A stretch of 49,032 nucleotides of DNA from Actinomadura sp. GC306. GTDB lineage: Bacteria; Actinomycetota; Actinomycetes; Streptosporangiales; Streptosporangiaceae. The notes beneath the pieces are model-generated. The model did not search any database, was not told the origin of the DNA, and saw only the letters and a program-made list of their open reading frames with translations. The DNA lies in assembly GCF_004348665.1 (NCBI RefSeq), contig NZ_SMKM01000013.1, positions 1 to 49,032 on the forward strand, in the 5' to 3' direction. A program made the translations under genes and the position numbers. Positions 1 through 9,725 of the stretch are shown one piece after another. Every line of letters starts with the position of its first letter. The stretch's first letter is position 1.

Positions 1-1
1 C

Positions 2-37
2 GGCAGGACGGAACGCAAATCGTTCAGCGATGTCTGA
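2..37 (+). CDS. possible 3' end of an upstream gene
   Basis: Frame 2 reads eleven residues ending in KSFSDV and stops at TGA 35..37, ten bases before a strong hairpin. The frame has mostly G/C third positions, unlike frame 3, which stops at 45..47. The gene itself lies outside the window and no function can be given. The placement next to a terminator is the main support. Confidence 0.3.
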   Translation, partial: GRTERKSFSDV

Positions 38-46
38 GACCGCGTG

Positions 47-83
47 AAATACCGGTGCACCCCCGTCGGGTGCACCGGTATTT
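47..83. terminator. bidirectional intrinsic terminator
   Basis: A perfect 16-bp inverted repeat (47..62 and 68..83, starting AAATACCGG) with a 5-nt loop, ending in TTTT on the plus strand and ATTT on the minus strand. It lies between a plus-strand reading frame ending at 37 and the minus-strand gene ending at 111, so it probably serves both convergent units. Confidence 0.8.
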
Positions 84-110
84 TGCTGACCCCGCCGGCC
101 GGGGGCCGGG

Positions 111-350
111 CTATTTCGGCCGGGCGAATGCGGGCTTTCCCGGTGCGTCCGCGCGCCGCCGCGCCGGCCGCGCCGGCGGGCCGCCCTCGCCGTCGCCCTT
201 GTCCTCCAGAGCCGCGGCAATGCGGTGCAGCGCCTCCGCGACCGAGACCATCGCCTGCACCTGGGCGGCCGCCATGAGGTTTCCCGGCGACGGATCGGCG
301 GCCTGTGCCTCCGCGGCCGCGTCACATGCCTGCTGGCTCCACCAATGCAC
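111..350 (-). CDS. small hypothetical protein
   Basis: 79 codons with a GTG start at 350 and TAG at 111. The middle (about residues 27-50, AQVQAMVSVAEALHRIAAAL) looks like a short amphipathic helix ending in Ala-Leu-Glu, a pattern often seen in small actinobacterial proteins of unknown role. The C-terminal third is rich in Pro, Arg and Ala. There is no clear Shine-Dalgarno sequence before the GTG, so the start is uncertain. Support comes from its position: its stop is 27 bp from the bidirectional terminator at 47..83. It lies head to head with the small gene at 434. No function is assigned. Confidence 0.45.
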   Translation of the reverse strand: MHWWSQQACDAAAEAQAADPSPGNLMAAAQVQAMVSVAEALHRIAAALEDKGDGEGGPPARPARRRADAPGKPAFARPK

Positions 351-433
351 GCGGCGATTCTATTGGCCGGTCGAATTCCGCACCCGCCGCCGCGCCGCCC
401 GTTACCGGAACCGAAAAGGAAAGGCTTTTATCC

Positions 434-676
434 GTGACCACGGAACCGCGCGCCGCACCGCGTCCGGCGCCCCCGCGCTGGGCGGGCAAGCCGGTGCGCC
501 AGCTCACCACCGGCGAGCTCGCCGAGGCCCTCGCCTACCTCGAAAGGCACCGTCCCGACGACGACGTCCTCGGCCGGGCCCTCGCCGGCGAGTTCGCCCG
601 CCGCACGGCCGCCGCCGAGTTCGCGCGCCGCACCGCCGACCGCGCGCCGGAGCCCGGCGGACCGCCGCGTACGTGA
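434..676 (+). CDS. small hypothetical protein
   Basis: 80 codons from GTG 434, preceded by an AAAGGAAAGG purine run at a workable distance. An upstream in-frame ATG at 305 exists but the sequence before the GTG looks non-coding. The protein is basic and Pro-rich at the N terminus. It then has a helix-like stretch (LTTGELAEALAYLERHRPDD) and an internal direct repeat of the type EFARRTA. The Leu/Glu pattern suggests a short helical hairpin. The family was not recognised. It precedes the DUF488 gene by 25 bp and may be co-transcribed with it. Confidence 0.5.
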   Translation: MTTEPRAAPRPAPPRWAGKPVRQLTTGELAEALAYLERHRPDDDVLGRALAGEFARRTAAAEFARRTADRAPEPGGPPRT

Positions 677-701
677 GGGTTGGGAGGGAATGGGAGGGAG
701 C

Positions 702-1055
702 ATGGAGGTACGACTGCGCAGGGTGTACGACGACGCCTCGTCCGACGACGGCAAGCGGATCCTCGTCGACCGGGTGTGGCCGCGCGGCCTGTCGAAGGAC
801 AAGGCGCGGCTGGACGAGTGGGCGAAGGACGTCGCCCCGTCAACGGAGCTCCGCAAGTGGTACGGCCACGAGGCCGGCCGATTCGGCGAGTTCGCCCGCC
901 GCTACGAGGCCGAGCTGGACGAGCCGGAGCGCGCCGCCGCCCTGGAGAGGCTGAGGGAGATCGCCGGCGGCGGACCGGTGACCCTGTTGACCGCGACCAA
1001 GGACGTCGACCACAGCCAGGCCGCCGTCCTCGCCGACCGTTTGCGCGAGGACTGA
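702..1055 (+). CDS. DUF488 family protein
   Basis: 117 aa. Contains the family hallmarks: RVYD near the N terminus, GKRILVDRVWPRGLSKDKA, the APSTELRKWYGH motif, an acidic helix with FARRYEAEL, and GPVTLLTATKD followed by HSQAAVLADRL. DUF488 proteins are small cytoplasmic proteins of unknown biochemical role, usually 110-130 aa, so the gene is full length. ATG 702 is preferred because GGAGGGA sits just upstream. An in-frame ATG at 690, also with a purine run, would add four residues. A GC-rich hairpin follows at 1071. Confidence 0.85.
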   Translation: MEVRLRRVYDDASSDDGKRILVDRVWPRGLSKDKARLDEWAKDVAPSTELRKWYGHEAGRFGEFARRYEAELDEPERAAALERLREIAGGGPVTLLTATKDVDHSQAAVLADRLRED

Positions 1056-2567
<1,512 letters not shown>

Positions 2568-2578
2568 GGTCCGCCCCC

Positions 2579-2597
2579 GCCCGGCCGCACGCCGGGC
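2579..2597 (+). terminator. terminator of gdhA
   Basis: A GCCCGGC / GCCGGGC stem of 7 bp with a 5-nt loop, 11 bp after the gdhA stop, followed by ATCCGTTT. The rest of the gap to the next gene (2598..2846) holds no gene that can be supported. Confidence 0.55.
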
Positions 2598-2783
2598 ATC
2601 CGTTTCCGACGGGTCGTCCGCCTTCAACGGCGAGGGCGGCGACACCGCGCCGGACGAGCGGACGAACGCCTCCGGCGACCCCCCGCACCTGCACGACTTG
2701 CCTGTACGCGCCCATGCGGGGCGCTGATCGGATGATCCGGGCAACGCGTCGTTCCGCGCACCTCGCAGCCGGGTTTCCGGGAT

Positions 2784-2798
2784 CCTGCCACGGGCAGG
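2784..2798. promoter_or_regulatory. short inverted repeat upstream of the Clp gene
   Basis: CCTGCC-acg-GGCAGG lies 49 bp before the Clp ATPase start. It could be an operator or part of the leader. No HspR (HAIR) or CIRCE element was seen here, so the heat-shock regulator, if any, is not identified. Confidence 0.25.
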
Positions 2799-2846
2799 GG
2801 TTCGACCATTGCCAGACGTTGTCGTTCCGTCCGGGGGGTCTTGGAG

Positions 2847-5384
2847 ATGGCATCGGGGTGGTACGGGTCCGGGGGCGGCATGGACCCGTTCGAGGAGATG
2901 CTCGCGCGGTTCTTCGGGTCGCGGGCACACCGCCGTCCGATGGAGCGGATCAGCATCGCGCGGCTGATGAGCGAGCCCGCGCGGGAGCTGGTGCGGGACG
3001 CGGCCACGCAGGCGGCGCAGTGGGGCAGCGTCGACCTCGACACCGACCACCTGCTGTGGGCGGCGACCCGGCAGCAGGGCACCCGGCACTGGCTGGAGCG
3101 CGCCGGCGCCGACCCGGACAAGATCCGGCGCGAGATCGAGGAGCACGTCCGGCGCGGTGAGCCGCGGGACGTGCCGCCCGAGCTGACGCCGTCCGCCAAG
3201 CGCGCCCTGCTGGACAGCCACCAGGTGTCGCGGGCCCTCGGCTCGTCCTACATCGGGCCGGAGCACCTGCTGTTCGCGCTGGCGCTCGACCGCGGCTCCG
3301 GCGCGGGCCGGATCCTGGACGCCGAGCACGTCACCCCGGACACGCTGCAGTCGGCCGCCGGCGCCGGGCAGCACCCCGCGGGCGGCGGGACCGGCGGCGG
3401 GCAGCAGAGCGGCACCCCGACGCTGGACGAGTTCGGCCGCGACCTGACCGCGCTCGCCCGGGAGGGCCGGATCGACCCGGTGATCGGCCGCGACGCCGAG
3501 ATCGAGGAGACCGTCGAGGTCCTGTCCCGGCGCACCAAGAACAACCCGGTGCTGATCGGCGACCCGGGCGTCGGCAAGACCGCGATCGCGGAGGGGCTCG
3601 CGCAGCGGATCGTGGACGACGACATCCCGGAGACGCTGCGCGGCAAGCGGCTGGTGCAGCTCGACCTCGGCGGCGTCGTAGCCGGCACCCGCTACCGGGG
3701 CGACTTCGAGGAGCGGCTGAAGAAGGTCGTCGACGAGATCCGCGCGCACGCCGACGAGCTGGTCGTGTTCATCGACGAGATCCACACGCTGGTGGGCGCG
3801 GGCGGCGGCGAGGGCGCGATGTCGGCGGGCAACATGCTGAAGCCGCCGCTGGCGCGCGGTGAGCTGCACGTCGTCGGCGCGACGACCATCGACGAGTACC
3901 GCCGGCACATCGAGAAGGACGCCGCGCTCGAACGCCGGTTCCAGCCGATCCTGGTGCCCGAGCCGTCCGTGGACGACAGCATCGAGATCCTGCGCGGGCT
4001 CCGCGACCGGTACGAGGCGCACCACCGGGTGCGGTTCACCGACGAGGCGCTGGTCGCGGCCGTGGACCTCGCGAGCCGCTACCTGACCGACCGCTTCCTG
4101 CCGGACAAGGCGATCGACCTGATCGACCAGGCGGGCGCCCGCGTCCGGCTGCGCTCCGGGCGGGACGGCGGCCGCCGCGAGCTGGAGGACCGGCTCGACC
4201 GGCGGCGCCGCGAGAAGGACCAGGCCGTCGCCGACGAGGACTACGAGCGGGCGTCCGAGCTGCGCGACGAGGTCGCCCGGCTGGAGAAGGACATCGAGGC
4301 GCTGCGCGACAACGGCGGCCCCGCCACCGTCCCGGAGGTGACGACGGAGGAGATCGCCGAGGTAGTGTCGCGGATCTCCGGCGTCCCGGTGACCCAGTTG
4401 ACCCAGGCCGAGCGGGAGCGGCTGACGCGCCTTGAGCAGACCCTGCACGAGCGCGTGATCGGGCAGCAGGACGCCGTCGCGGCGGTGGCGCGCGCCGTCC
4501 GCAGGTCCCGCGCGGGCATGGGCGACCCGGACCGCCCGATCGGCGGGTTCCTGTTCCTCGGCCCGACCGGCGTCGGGAAGACCGAGCTGGCCAAGGCACT
4601 CGCCGAGGCGCTGTTCGGCAGCCGCGACCGGCTCATCCGCTTCGACATGAGCGAGTTCCAGGAGCGGCACACGGTGAGCCGGCTGATGGGCGCGCCGCCC
4701 GGATACGTCGGGTACGAGGAGGCCGGCCAGCTCACCGACGCCGTCCGGCGGCAGCCGTACTCGGTGATCCTGCTCGACGAGATCGAGAAGGCGCACCAGG
4801 ACGTCTTCAACGTCCTGCTGCAGCTGCTGGACGACGGCCGCCTCACCGACGCGCAGGGCCGCACCGTCGACTTCCGCAACACCGTCGTCATCATGACCAG
4901 CAACCTCGGCTCCGAGCTGATCACCGGCCGGACCGACATCGGGTTCGGCACGGCCGGCGGCGAGTCCGCCGCGCTCAGCGAGCGGATCACCCGCCGGCTG
5001 CGCGAGGCGTTCCGGCCCGAGTTCCTCAACCGGATCGACGAGATCATCGTGTTCCAGCGGCTGGAGGCCGGGCAGCTCCGACAGATCACCGACCTGCTGC
5101 TGGACGAGACGCGCCGCCGCCTCCGCGCGCAGGACGTCGACGTGACCTTCAGCACCGAGGCCGTCGACTGGATCGCCGAGCGCGGCTACCAGCCCGAGTT
5201 CGGCGCCCGCCCGCTGCGCCGCACGATCCAGCGGGAGGTGGACGACCAGCTGTCCGACCTGCTGCTCGCCGGCGACCTGCGGCACGGCAGCCACGTGCGG
5301 GTCGGCGCGGTGCAGGGCGGCCTGGAATTCCACGTGATGACCGAGGAGAAGGAGCCGGGGGAGGGGCTACAGTCGCGGTCGTGA
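2847..5384 (+). CDS. ClpC-like AAA+ unfoldase (Clp protease ATPase subunit)
   Basis: 845 aa HSP100 ATPase with two AAA+ rings. Residues about 30-170 hold two Clp-N repeats, more divergent than in housekeeping ClpC. The first ATPase domain has Walker A GDPGVGKT at 238-245 and Walker [11 protein letters not shown]. The linker carries a UVR-like motif ([19 protein letters not shown], from about 465), as in ClpC. The second domain has GPTGVGKT at 572-579 and [10 protein letters not shown]. An IGF tripeptide at 698-700 matches the ClpP-docking loop of ClpA/ClpC and argues against a ClpB disaggregase. The start is ATG 2847; TTG 2841 and ATG 2880 are alternatives. It probably feeds substrates to ClpP, which is not encoded here. 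Its stop overlaps the start of the phosphatase gene by 4 bp. It looks like an accessory paralogue rather than the main ClpC. Confidence 0.9.
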   Translation: MASGWYGSGGGMDPFEEMLARFFGSRAHRRPMERISIARLMSEPARELVRDAATQAAQWGSVDLDTDHLLWAATRQQGTRHWLERAGADPDKIRREIEEHVRRGEPRDVPPELTPSAKRALLDSHQVSRALGSSYIGPEHLLFALALDRGSGAGRILDAEHVTPDTLQSAAGAGQHPAGGGTGGGQQSGTPTLDEFGRDLTALAREGRIDPVIGRDAEIEETVEVLSRRTKNNPVLIGDPGVGKTAIAEGLAQRIVDDDIPETLRGKRLVQLDLGGVVAGTRYRGDFEERLKKVVDEIRAHADELVVFIDEIHTLVGAGGGEGAMSAGNMLKPPLARGELHVVGATTIDEYRRHIEKDAALERRFQPILVPEPSVDDSIEILRGLRDRYEAHHRVRFTDEALVAAVDLASRYLTDRFLPDKAIDLIDQAGARVRLRSGRDGGRRELEDRLDRRRREKDQAVADEDYERASELRDEVARLEKDIEALRDNGGPATVPEVTTEEIAEVVSRISGVPVTQLTQAERERLTRLEQTLHERVIGQQDAVAAVARAVRRSRAGMGDPDRPIGGFLFLGPTGVGKTELAKALAEALFGSRDRLIRFDMSEFQERHTVSRLMGAPPGYVGYEEAGQLTDAVRRQPYSVILLDEIEKAHQDVFNVLLQLLDDGRLTDAQGRTVDFRNTVVIMTSNLGSELITGRTDIGFGTAGGESAALSERITRRLREAFRPEFLNRIDEIIVFQRLEAGQLRQITDLLLDETRRRLRAQDVDVTFSTEAVDWIAERGYQPEFGARPLRRTIQREVDDQLSDLLLAGDLRHGSHVRVGAVQGGLEFHVMTEEKEPGEGLQSRS

Positions 5385-5836
5385 CGACCGCTCCCCTCCA
5401 CGGCTCCCTCCGGCTCCCCGACGGCACCTGGGTCCGGGCGCGCGGCCTGCGGCACCCGATGCCCGCCGGCCCCGCCCCCGCATTCGGCCTCTACCTCGGC
5501 TCCGGCCGGCTCCGCGGCCGGCACGAAGCCGCGCTGACCTGGCCGTCGGTGTGGCTCGACTGGCCCGACTTCCGGCTGCCCCGCGACCGGGACGAGGCCG
5601 TCCGGCAGATCCGCGCGCTGCACGAGCGGGCCCGCGCGGGCGAGGCGGCCGAGGTCGCCTGCGGGGGCGGTGTCGGGCGCACCGGGACCGTCGTCGCCTG
5701 CCTCGCCGTCCTGTCCGGCGTGCCGCCGTCCGAAGCGGTCGCGTGGGCGCGCGAGCACCACCACCCGAGGGCCGTCGAGACGCCGTGGCAGCGCCGCTGG
5801 GTGGCCGGTTTCCCGCACTCCGGTCTCCCGCACTGA
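5381..5836 (+). CDS. protein-tyrosine-phosphatase-like protein (Cx5R)
   Basis: 151 aa cytosolic protein with a Cys-based phosphatase signature: C94-GGGVG-R100 followed by TG, within a beta-strand/helix context (EVACGGGVGRTGTVVACLAV). A WPD tripeptide at 61-63 fits the general-acid loop of the family. Both catalytic elements are therefore present. It is shorter than classical PTPs and resembles compact dual-specificity-type phosphatases. GTG 5381 overlaps the Clp ATPase stop (GTGA), so translation is coupled and the two proteins may work together. The substrate is unknown. The enzyme class is well supported, but whether it acts on phosphotyrosine, another phospho-residue or a lipid cannot be told. 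Confidence 0.8.
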   Translation: MTTAPLHGSLRLPDGTWVRARGLRHPMPAGPAPAFGLYLGSGRLRGRHEAALTWPSVWLDWPDFRLPRDRDEAVRQIRALHERARAGEAAEVACGGGVGRTGTVVACLAVLSGVPPSEAVAWAREHHHPRAVETPWQRRWVAGFPHSGLPH

Positions 5837-5854
5837 CCCGCCGTGCCGACCGGG

Positions 5855-7459
5855 TCAGCCGCCGAGGATCAGCGACGCGGCGTGCTCGCCGATCATCATG
5901 CTCGGGGCCGCGGTGTTCCCGCCGGTGATGCTCGGCATGATCGAGGCGTCGGCGACGCGGAGCCCCTCGATGCCGCGGACGCGCAGCGCCGGGTCGACGA
6001 CGGCGCGCTCGTCGGTGCCCATCCGGCAGCTCCCCCCGGGGTGGTAGACGGTCGTCGCCCGGTTCGGCAGCTCCCTGGCCATCGTCGCGCGGTCGGGGAA
6101 GTCCGGGCCGGGGGACAGCTCGGCGGTCACGTCCGCCGCGATGATCTTGTTGGCCATGATCTCCCGGACGAGTTCGATGCCGTCCAGCAGCAGCCGCGCG
6201 TCGTCGGGCTCGGACAGGTAGCCGGGGTCGATGACGGGCGCGGCGGCCGGGTCCGCGGACGCGAGCCGCACCGTCCCGCGGCTCTTCGGGTAGATCAGCG
6301 TCGGCATGATCGTGAGGGCGGAGCGCTTGTCGACCTTGTGCCGCGTCGGCGCGTCCTGGTTCGGGAACGGGTACGACCACGGCAGCGCGTGGATCTGCAG
6401 GTCGGGGATGTCGCCCGCCTGCGGGCTGCGGACGAACCCGACCGCCTCGAACACGCTGCGCGCCATCCACGTCCCGCCGCGGGTCCACTCCTTGAGCAGC
6501 CCCGAGGCGAAGTAGGGGGCGGTGCCGCGGTGCCGGGCCGTGCCCATGACGAACGTCATCGGGACGAACATGTGGTCGTGGAGGTTGTCGCCGACGGGCA
6601 GGTCGGCGTGGACCTCGATGCCGTGCTCGCGGAGGTGCGCCGCGGGCCCGACCCCCGACAGCATCAGCAGGTGCGGCGACCCGAACGCGCCCGCCGCGAG
6701 GATGACCTCGCGCGTCGCGCGGATCGTCCCGCGGCCCTTCCCGGTGACGACCTCGACGCCGGTGGCGCGGCCGTCCTCGACCACCACGCGGCCCACGGTC
6801 GCCTTGGTGACGATGGTCAGGTTGTCGAGGCCGTGGTCGTCGAGGTACCCGACGGACGAGCTGTAGCGCAGCCCGTCGTGGGCGCTCTGCTGGAAGATCG
6901 ACGCGCCCTCCTGCTCCTCGCCGTTGTAGTCGTCGTTGCGCTTCACGCCCGCCGTGTCGGCCATCGCCTCCAGGAACGCCTCGGACGCGGGCGTGAGGTC
7001 GCGCTGCCGGGTCACCTGGATCGGCCCGCCCGCGCCGCGCAGGCCGGTCGAGCCGTCCTCCCAGTTCTCCATCCGCCGGAAGCTCGGCAGGACGTCGTCG
7101 TAGCTCCAGCCGGTGCAGCCCTCCGCCGCCCAGTCGTCGAAGTTCTTCCGGTGGCCGCGCACGAACAGCATCCCGTTGATCGACCCGGAGCCGCCCAGCA
7201 CCTTGCCCCTGGTCTGCGGGATCTTCCGGTCGAGCGCGTTCGCCTGCGGGGCGCTGTAGAAGCCCCAGTCGAGCCGCTTCTTCAGCTGCGGCACGTTGTG
7301 GAAGATGGCGATCAGGCCCGGCTTGCGGACGAGCGCGGTCCGGTCGGGCCCGCCCGCCTCGACCAGGACGACGTCCGCCCCCGACTCGGCCAGGCGCTTG
7401 GCCAGCACGCAGCCCGCGCTGCCGGCTCCCACGACGACGTAGTCAGCGGTCCGATCCAT
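5855..7459 (-). CDS. GMC family FAD oxidoreductase (choline dehydrogenase-like)
   Basis: 534 aa. The N terminus has the FAD-binding Rossmann motif VVVGAGSAGCVLAKRL, then EAGG, and the GMC signature region with KVLGGSGSINGMLFVRG. The C-terminal GMC domain carries YHPGGSCRMG with the active-site His, and NTAAPSMMIGEHAA. These enzymes oxidise alcohols (choline, glucose, long-chain or secondary alcohols) with FAD. The substrate cannot be read from sequence. ATG 7459 is preceded by AAGAGGTG; longer in-frame extension up to 7594 lacks coding character. It stands alone on the minus strand, tail to tail with the phosphatase gene. A betaine role is possible but it is not next to the methyltransferase at 13.2 kb. 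Confidence 0.9.
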   Translation of the reverse strand: MDRTADYVVVGAGSAGCVLAKRLAESGADVVLVEAGGPDRTALVRKPGLIAIFHNVPQLKKRLDWGFYSAPQANALDRKIPQTRGKVLGGSGSINGMLFVRGHRKNFDDWAAEGCTGWSYDDVLPSFRRMENWEDGSTGLRGAGGPIQVTRQRDLTPASEAFLEAMADTAGVKRNDDYNGEEQEGASIFQQSAHDGLRYSSSVGYLDDHGLDNLTIVTKATVGRVVVEDGRATGVEVVTGKGRGTIRATREVILAAGAFGSPHLLMLSGVGPAAHLREHGIEVHADLPVGDNLHDHMFVPMTFVMGTARHRGTAPYFASGLLKEWTRGGTWMARSVFEAVGFVRSPQAGDIPDLQIHALPWSYPFPNQDAPTRHKVDKRSALTIMPTLIYPKSRGTVRLASADPAAAPVIDPGYLSEPDDARLLLDGIELVREIMANKIIAADVTAELSPGPDFPDRATMARELPNRATTVYHPGGSCRMGTDERAVVDPALRVRGIEGLRVADASIMPSITGGNTAAPSMMIGEHAASLILGG

Positions 7460-7560
7460 GTGCACCTCTTCAGCGTCCGCGGAGGCGACCACTCGTGCGG
7501 ACCGCGCCTGTCCCGATCGCCCGGATGGCTGCACGGTAGAAGCCTCCGGACGTCCTGGAA

Positions 7561-7575
7561 ACCGGGAGTCCCGGT
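7561..7575 (-). terminator. hairpin downstream of the DUF318/TIGR03943 pair
   Basis: A perfect ACCGGG-agt-CCCGGT inverted repeat, 24 bp past the stop of the gene ending at 7599 and upstream of the GMC gene. It is either a terminator or an operator for the GMC gene. Confidence 0.35.
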
Positions 7576-7598
7576 GACCGGAACCCTCGGCCACCCGC

Positions 7599-8345
7599 TC
7601 ACTCGTAAGGGTTCTTCGGCTTCTCGACCTTCTTGAGGGAGTGGGCGCGGAGGGTCTGGACGACGGTGCGGTCCGTCTGGCGGGGCGGCTCCCAGACGCC
7701 CGTGACCCGGACCCAGGAGTCGGCGGGCGGCTGCGGGACGCCGCGCACCCGCACCGGGAACGGGACGGCGTCGCCCGCGCAGCACGCGATCTTCATCCGG
7801 GTGAGCTGCCAGCCGCCCCGTTCCGTCCCGGCCGGTGTCACGAAGCCGGTCAGCCGCACGGGGACGCCCTGGAGCTCGGCGGGGTCGCCGGTCTGGGCCT
7901 CGTGGGCGCGGCCGATGAACTCGCCCAGCGACATGTCGACCGGGCCCCCGGCGGCGGACAGCGGCCGGAAGCCGTCGTCCGGCGGGGCGGGCGGCGGCGC
8001 GGCGCGTCCGGTGTCGCGCGCCGCGCTGAACGAGCCGAGCGCGGGCGGCGCCACCAGGAAGATCGCCAGCACGGGCAGGCCGAGCAGCCACGCCACCCGC
8101 GGCCCGCGCGAGTGGTCATGCCCGTGCCCGTGCCCGTGGTCATGCCCGTCGTCATGGTCCGGGACGTCCCGCCACTCGCGGCGCAGCCCGGCGCCGCCCA
8201 GCACCAGCAGCGCCACCGCCGCGGCCACCAGCGGAAACCGGAAGCCGGGCCGCACGTAGTTGACGTACTCGCCGCTGACCAGCGTGATCCACAGCACCGC
8301 GGCGCCGAGGAACACCAGCAGCAGGTTCTGCGCGGCCCTGGTCAC
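7599..8345 (-). CDS. TIGR03943 family membrane protein
   Basis: 248 aa. Two N-terminal membrane segments (about 5-25 and 35-55) are followed by a His/Asp-rich cytoplasmic or loop stretch (HDHGHGHGHDH), a further membrane segment, and a soluble C-terminal domain. That domain includes VRLTGFVTPAG, LTRMKIACCAGDAVPFPV and VRVTGVWEPP, typical of TIGR03943. The family is found as the partner of DUF318/YraQ-like permeases and this gene starts by GTGA overlap with that permease. The His run suggests it binds a divalent metal, perhaps zinc. The transported substrate of the pair is not established. It is full length. Confidence 0.82.
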   Translation of the reverse strand: MTRAAQNLLLVFLGAAVLWITLVSGEYVNYVRPGFRFPLVAAAVALLVLGGAGLRREWRDVPDHDDGHDHGHGHGHDHSRGPRVAWLLGLPVLAIFLVAPPALGSFSAARDTGRAAPPPAPPDDGFRPLSAAGGPVDMSLGEFIGRAHEAQTGDPAELQGVPVRLTGFVTPAGTERGGWQLTRMKIACCAGDAVPFPVRVRGVPQPPADSWVRVTGVWEPPRQTDRTVVQTLRAHSLKKVEKPKNPYE

Positions 8346-9373
8346 GACAGCAGCCCTCCCACCAGCACGCTGACGCCGACCGCCAGGCAGAACGTCAGCG
8401 GCACGAACCGGACCGCGAAGCGGCGGCCGAAGAAGCCCGCCTGGAGCGCGATGAGTTTCAGGTCCACCATCGGGCCCACGACCAGGAAGGTCAGTTTCGC
8501 GGTCGTCGAGAACTGCGACAGGCTCGCCGCGACGAACGCGTCGGCCTCCGAGCAGATCGACATCAGCACGGCCAGCAGCGCGAGCAGCAGCACCGAGACG
8601 ACGGCGTCCCCGGCGGCGGCGTTCACCCAGTCCGCGGGGACGACCACGTTGATCGTGGCGGCCGCGGCCGCACCGACCACAAGGAACCCTCCGGCGTGGA
8701 CGATGTCGTGCCGCATCGCCTGCCGGAACGCCTCCACGCGCCCCGCCCGCCCGTGCGCCTCCGGCCGGGACGGGATCCGGATCCACTCGCCCTTGCCCAC
8801 CAGCAGCCACACCCAGCCGACCAGCACCGCGACGATCAGCGACGCGGCGAACCGGCCCACCACCATCTCCGGCCGCCCCGGGAACGCGACCGCCGTCGCG
8901 ATCATCACGACCGGGTTGATCGCGGGCGCGGCGAGCAGGAAGGTCAGCGCCGCGGCGGGCGCCACCCCGCGGGCCATCAGCCCGCCCGCGACCGGCACCG
9001 ACGCGCACTCGCAGCCCGGCAGCACGGCCCCCATCGCGCCGGCGGCGGGCACCGCGGCACCCGGCCGGCGCGGCAGCACCCGCCGCCACAGCGACGCCGG
9101 GACGAACGAGGTGATCGCGGCCGACAGCGCGACCCCGAAGACCAGGAACGGCAGCGCCTGCACGCACACCGCGACGAAGATCGTGGTCCACGCGTCAAGG
9201 GCGGCGGCGCCGGCGAGCGGCGCCACCCACGTCCGGCCGAGGACCAGCACGGCGGCCAGCAGGCCGAACACCAGGGCGGCGCGGGTGCCCGGAGCGGCGG
9301 GCTCGCGGCGGCCCCAGTCGGCCGGCGGAAGCAGCTCGTCCTCGGCCTCCCGAAGGCCGACGCGGTCGCTCAT
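8342..9373 (-). CDS. DUF318 family permease (YraQ/ArsP-like)
   Basis: 343 aa polytopic protein with about eight membrane segments. The diagnostic motif is GAVLPGCECASVPVAGGLM (about residues 114-132). A second half-repeat contains LMSICSEADAFVAASLSQF, and near the C terminus is LVVGPMVDLKLIALQAGFFG. The Cys residues in both half-repeats (CEC and CSE) are typical of this permease family, which includes arsenical exporters. ATG 9373 was chosen. A GTG at 9427 would add 18 residues without hydrophobic or conserved character. It is co-transcribed with the TIGR03943 gene (4-bp overlap). The substrate is unknown; metal or metalloid export is inferred from the family. Confidence 0.85.
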   Translation of the reverse strand: MSDRVGLREAEDELLPPADWGRREPAAPGTRAALVFGLLAAVLVLGRTWVAPLAGAAALDAWTTIFVAVCVQALPFLVFGVALSAAITSFVPASLWRRVLPRRPGAAVPAAGAMGAVLPGCECASVPVAGGLMARGVAPAAALTFLLAAPAINPVVMIATAVAFPGRPEMVVGRFAASLIVAVLVGWVWLLVGKGEWIRIPSRPEAHGRAGRVEAFRQAMRHDIVHAGGFLVVGAAAAATINVVVPADWVNAAAGDAVVSVLLLALLAVLMSICSEADAFVAASLSQFSTTAKLTFLVVGPMVDLKLIALQAGFFGRRFAVRFVPLTFCLAVGVSVLVGGLLS

Positions 9374-9396
9374 GGCGGCAATCGTGCCAGAGCCCC

Positions 9397-9415
9397 CGGT
9401 CCGAAACGGGGACCG
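9397..9415. promoter_or_regulatory. inverted repeat in the divergent promoter region
   Basis: CGGTCC-N7-GGACCG, 24 bp upstream of the DUF318 start and about 75 bp upstream of the plus-strand gene at 9491. It could be an operator. It does not resemble a Zur box. Confidence 0.3.
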
Positions 9416-9490
9416 TTCGTGAAACACATCCGGACCGAATCGTGGGGTCGGGCTGCCTGTCGGGCCCCGGGAGGCGCATACTGGTCATTG

Positions 9491-9718
9491 ATGAAACCCA
9501 CAGGAGCCGCCAGGCGGCGACATCTGCCCACCAGTCCCTTCAAGCCCCCGCCCGCCGCGCCACCGGCCAAGGTGTTCGAGCCCGAGGACCGGGTGACGCA
9601 CGACAAGTACGGCCTCGGCCGCGTGCTCGAAGTCGAGGAGGGCCAGGCGGTCCTCGTCGATTTCGGAACGGGGAAGGTCCGCATTCCGGCCCCTTACAGC
9701 AAGCTTCTGAAGCTCTGA
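9491..9718 (+). CDS. conserved small actinobacterial protein (tudor/SH3-like)
   Basis: 75 aa from ATG 9491. A basic, Pro-rich N terminus is followed by a compact beta-rich domain: VFEPEDRVTHDKYGLGRVLEV, then QAVLVDFGTGKVRIPAPYSKLLKL. The G-x-G-x-V and VDFG pattern is that of small SH3/tudor-like barrels such as the C-terminal UvrD/PcrA or CarD-type RNA-polymerase-interacting folds. The short length means it is probably a single-domain adaptor or nucleic-acid-associated protein. Function is unknown. It lies 7 bp from the convergent response regulator gene. Confidence 0.75.
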   Translation: MKPTGAARRRHLPTSPFKPPPAAPPAKVFEPEDRVTHDKYGLGRVLEVEEGQAVLVDFGTGKVRIPAPYSKLLKL

Positions 9719-9725
9719 CACCGGC

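Noticed and set aside
5855..7459. The GMC oxidoreductase as choline dehydrogenase partner of the betaine methyltransferase
   Set aside because: The genes are about 6 kb apart in different units, no betaine aldehyde dehydrogenase is present, and GMC substrates cannot be read from sequence.
9374..9490. A Zur box upstream of the DUF318 permease
   Set aside because: The only symmetric site is CGGTCC-N7-GGACCG, which does not resemble a Zur consensus.
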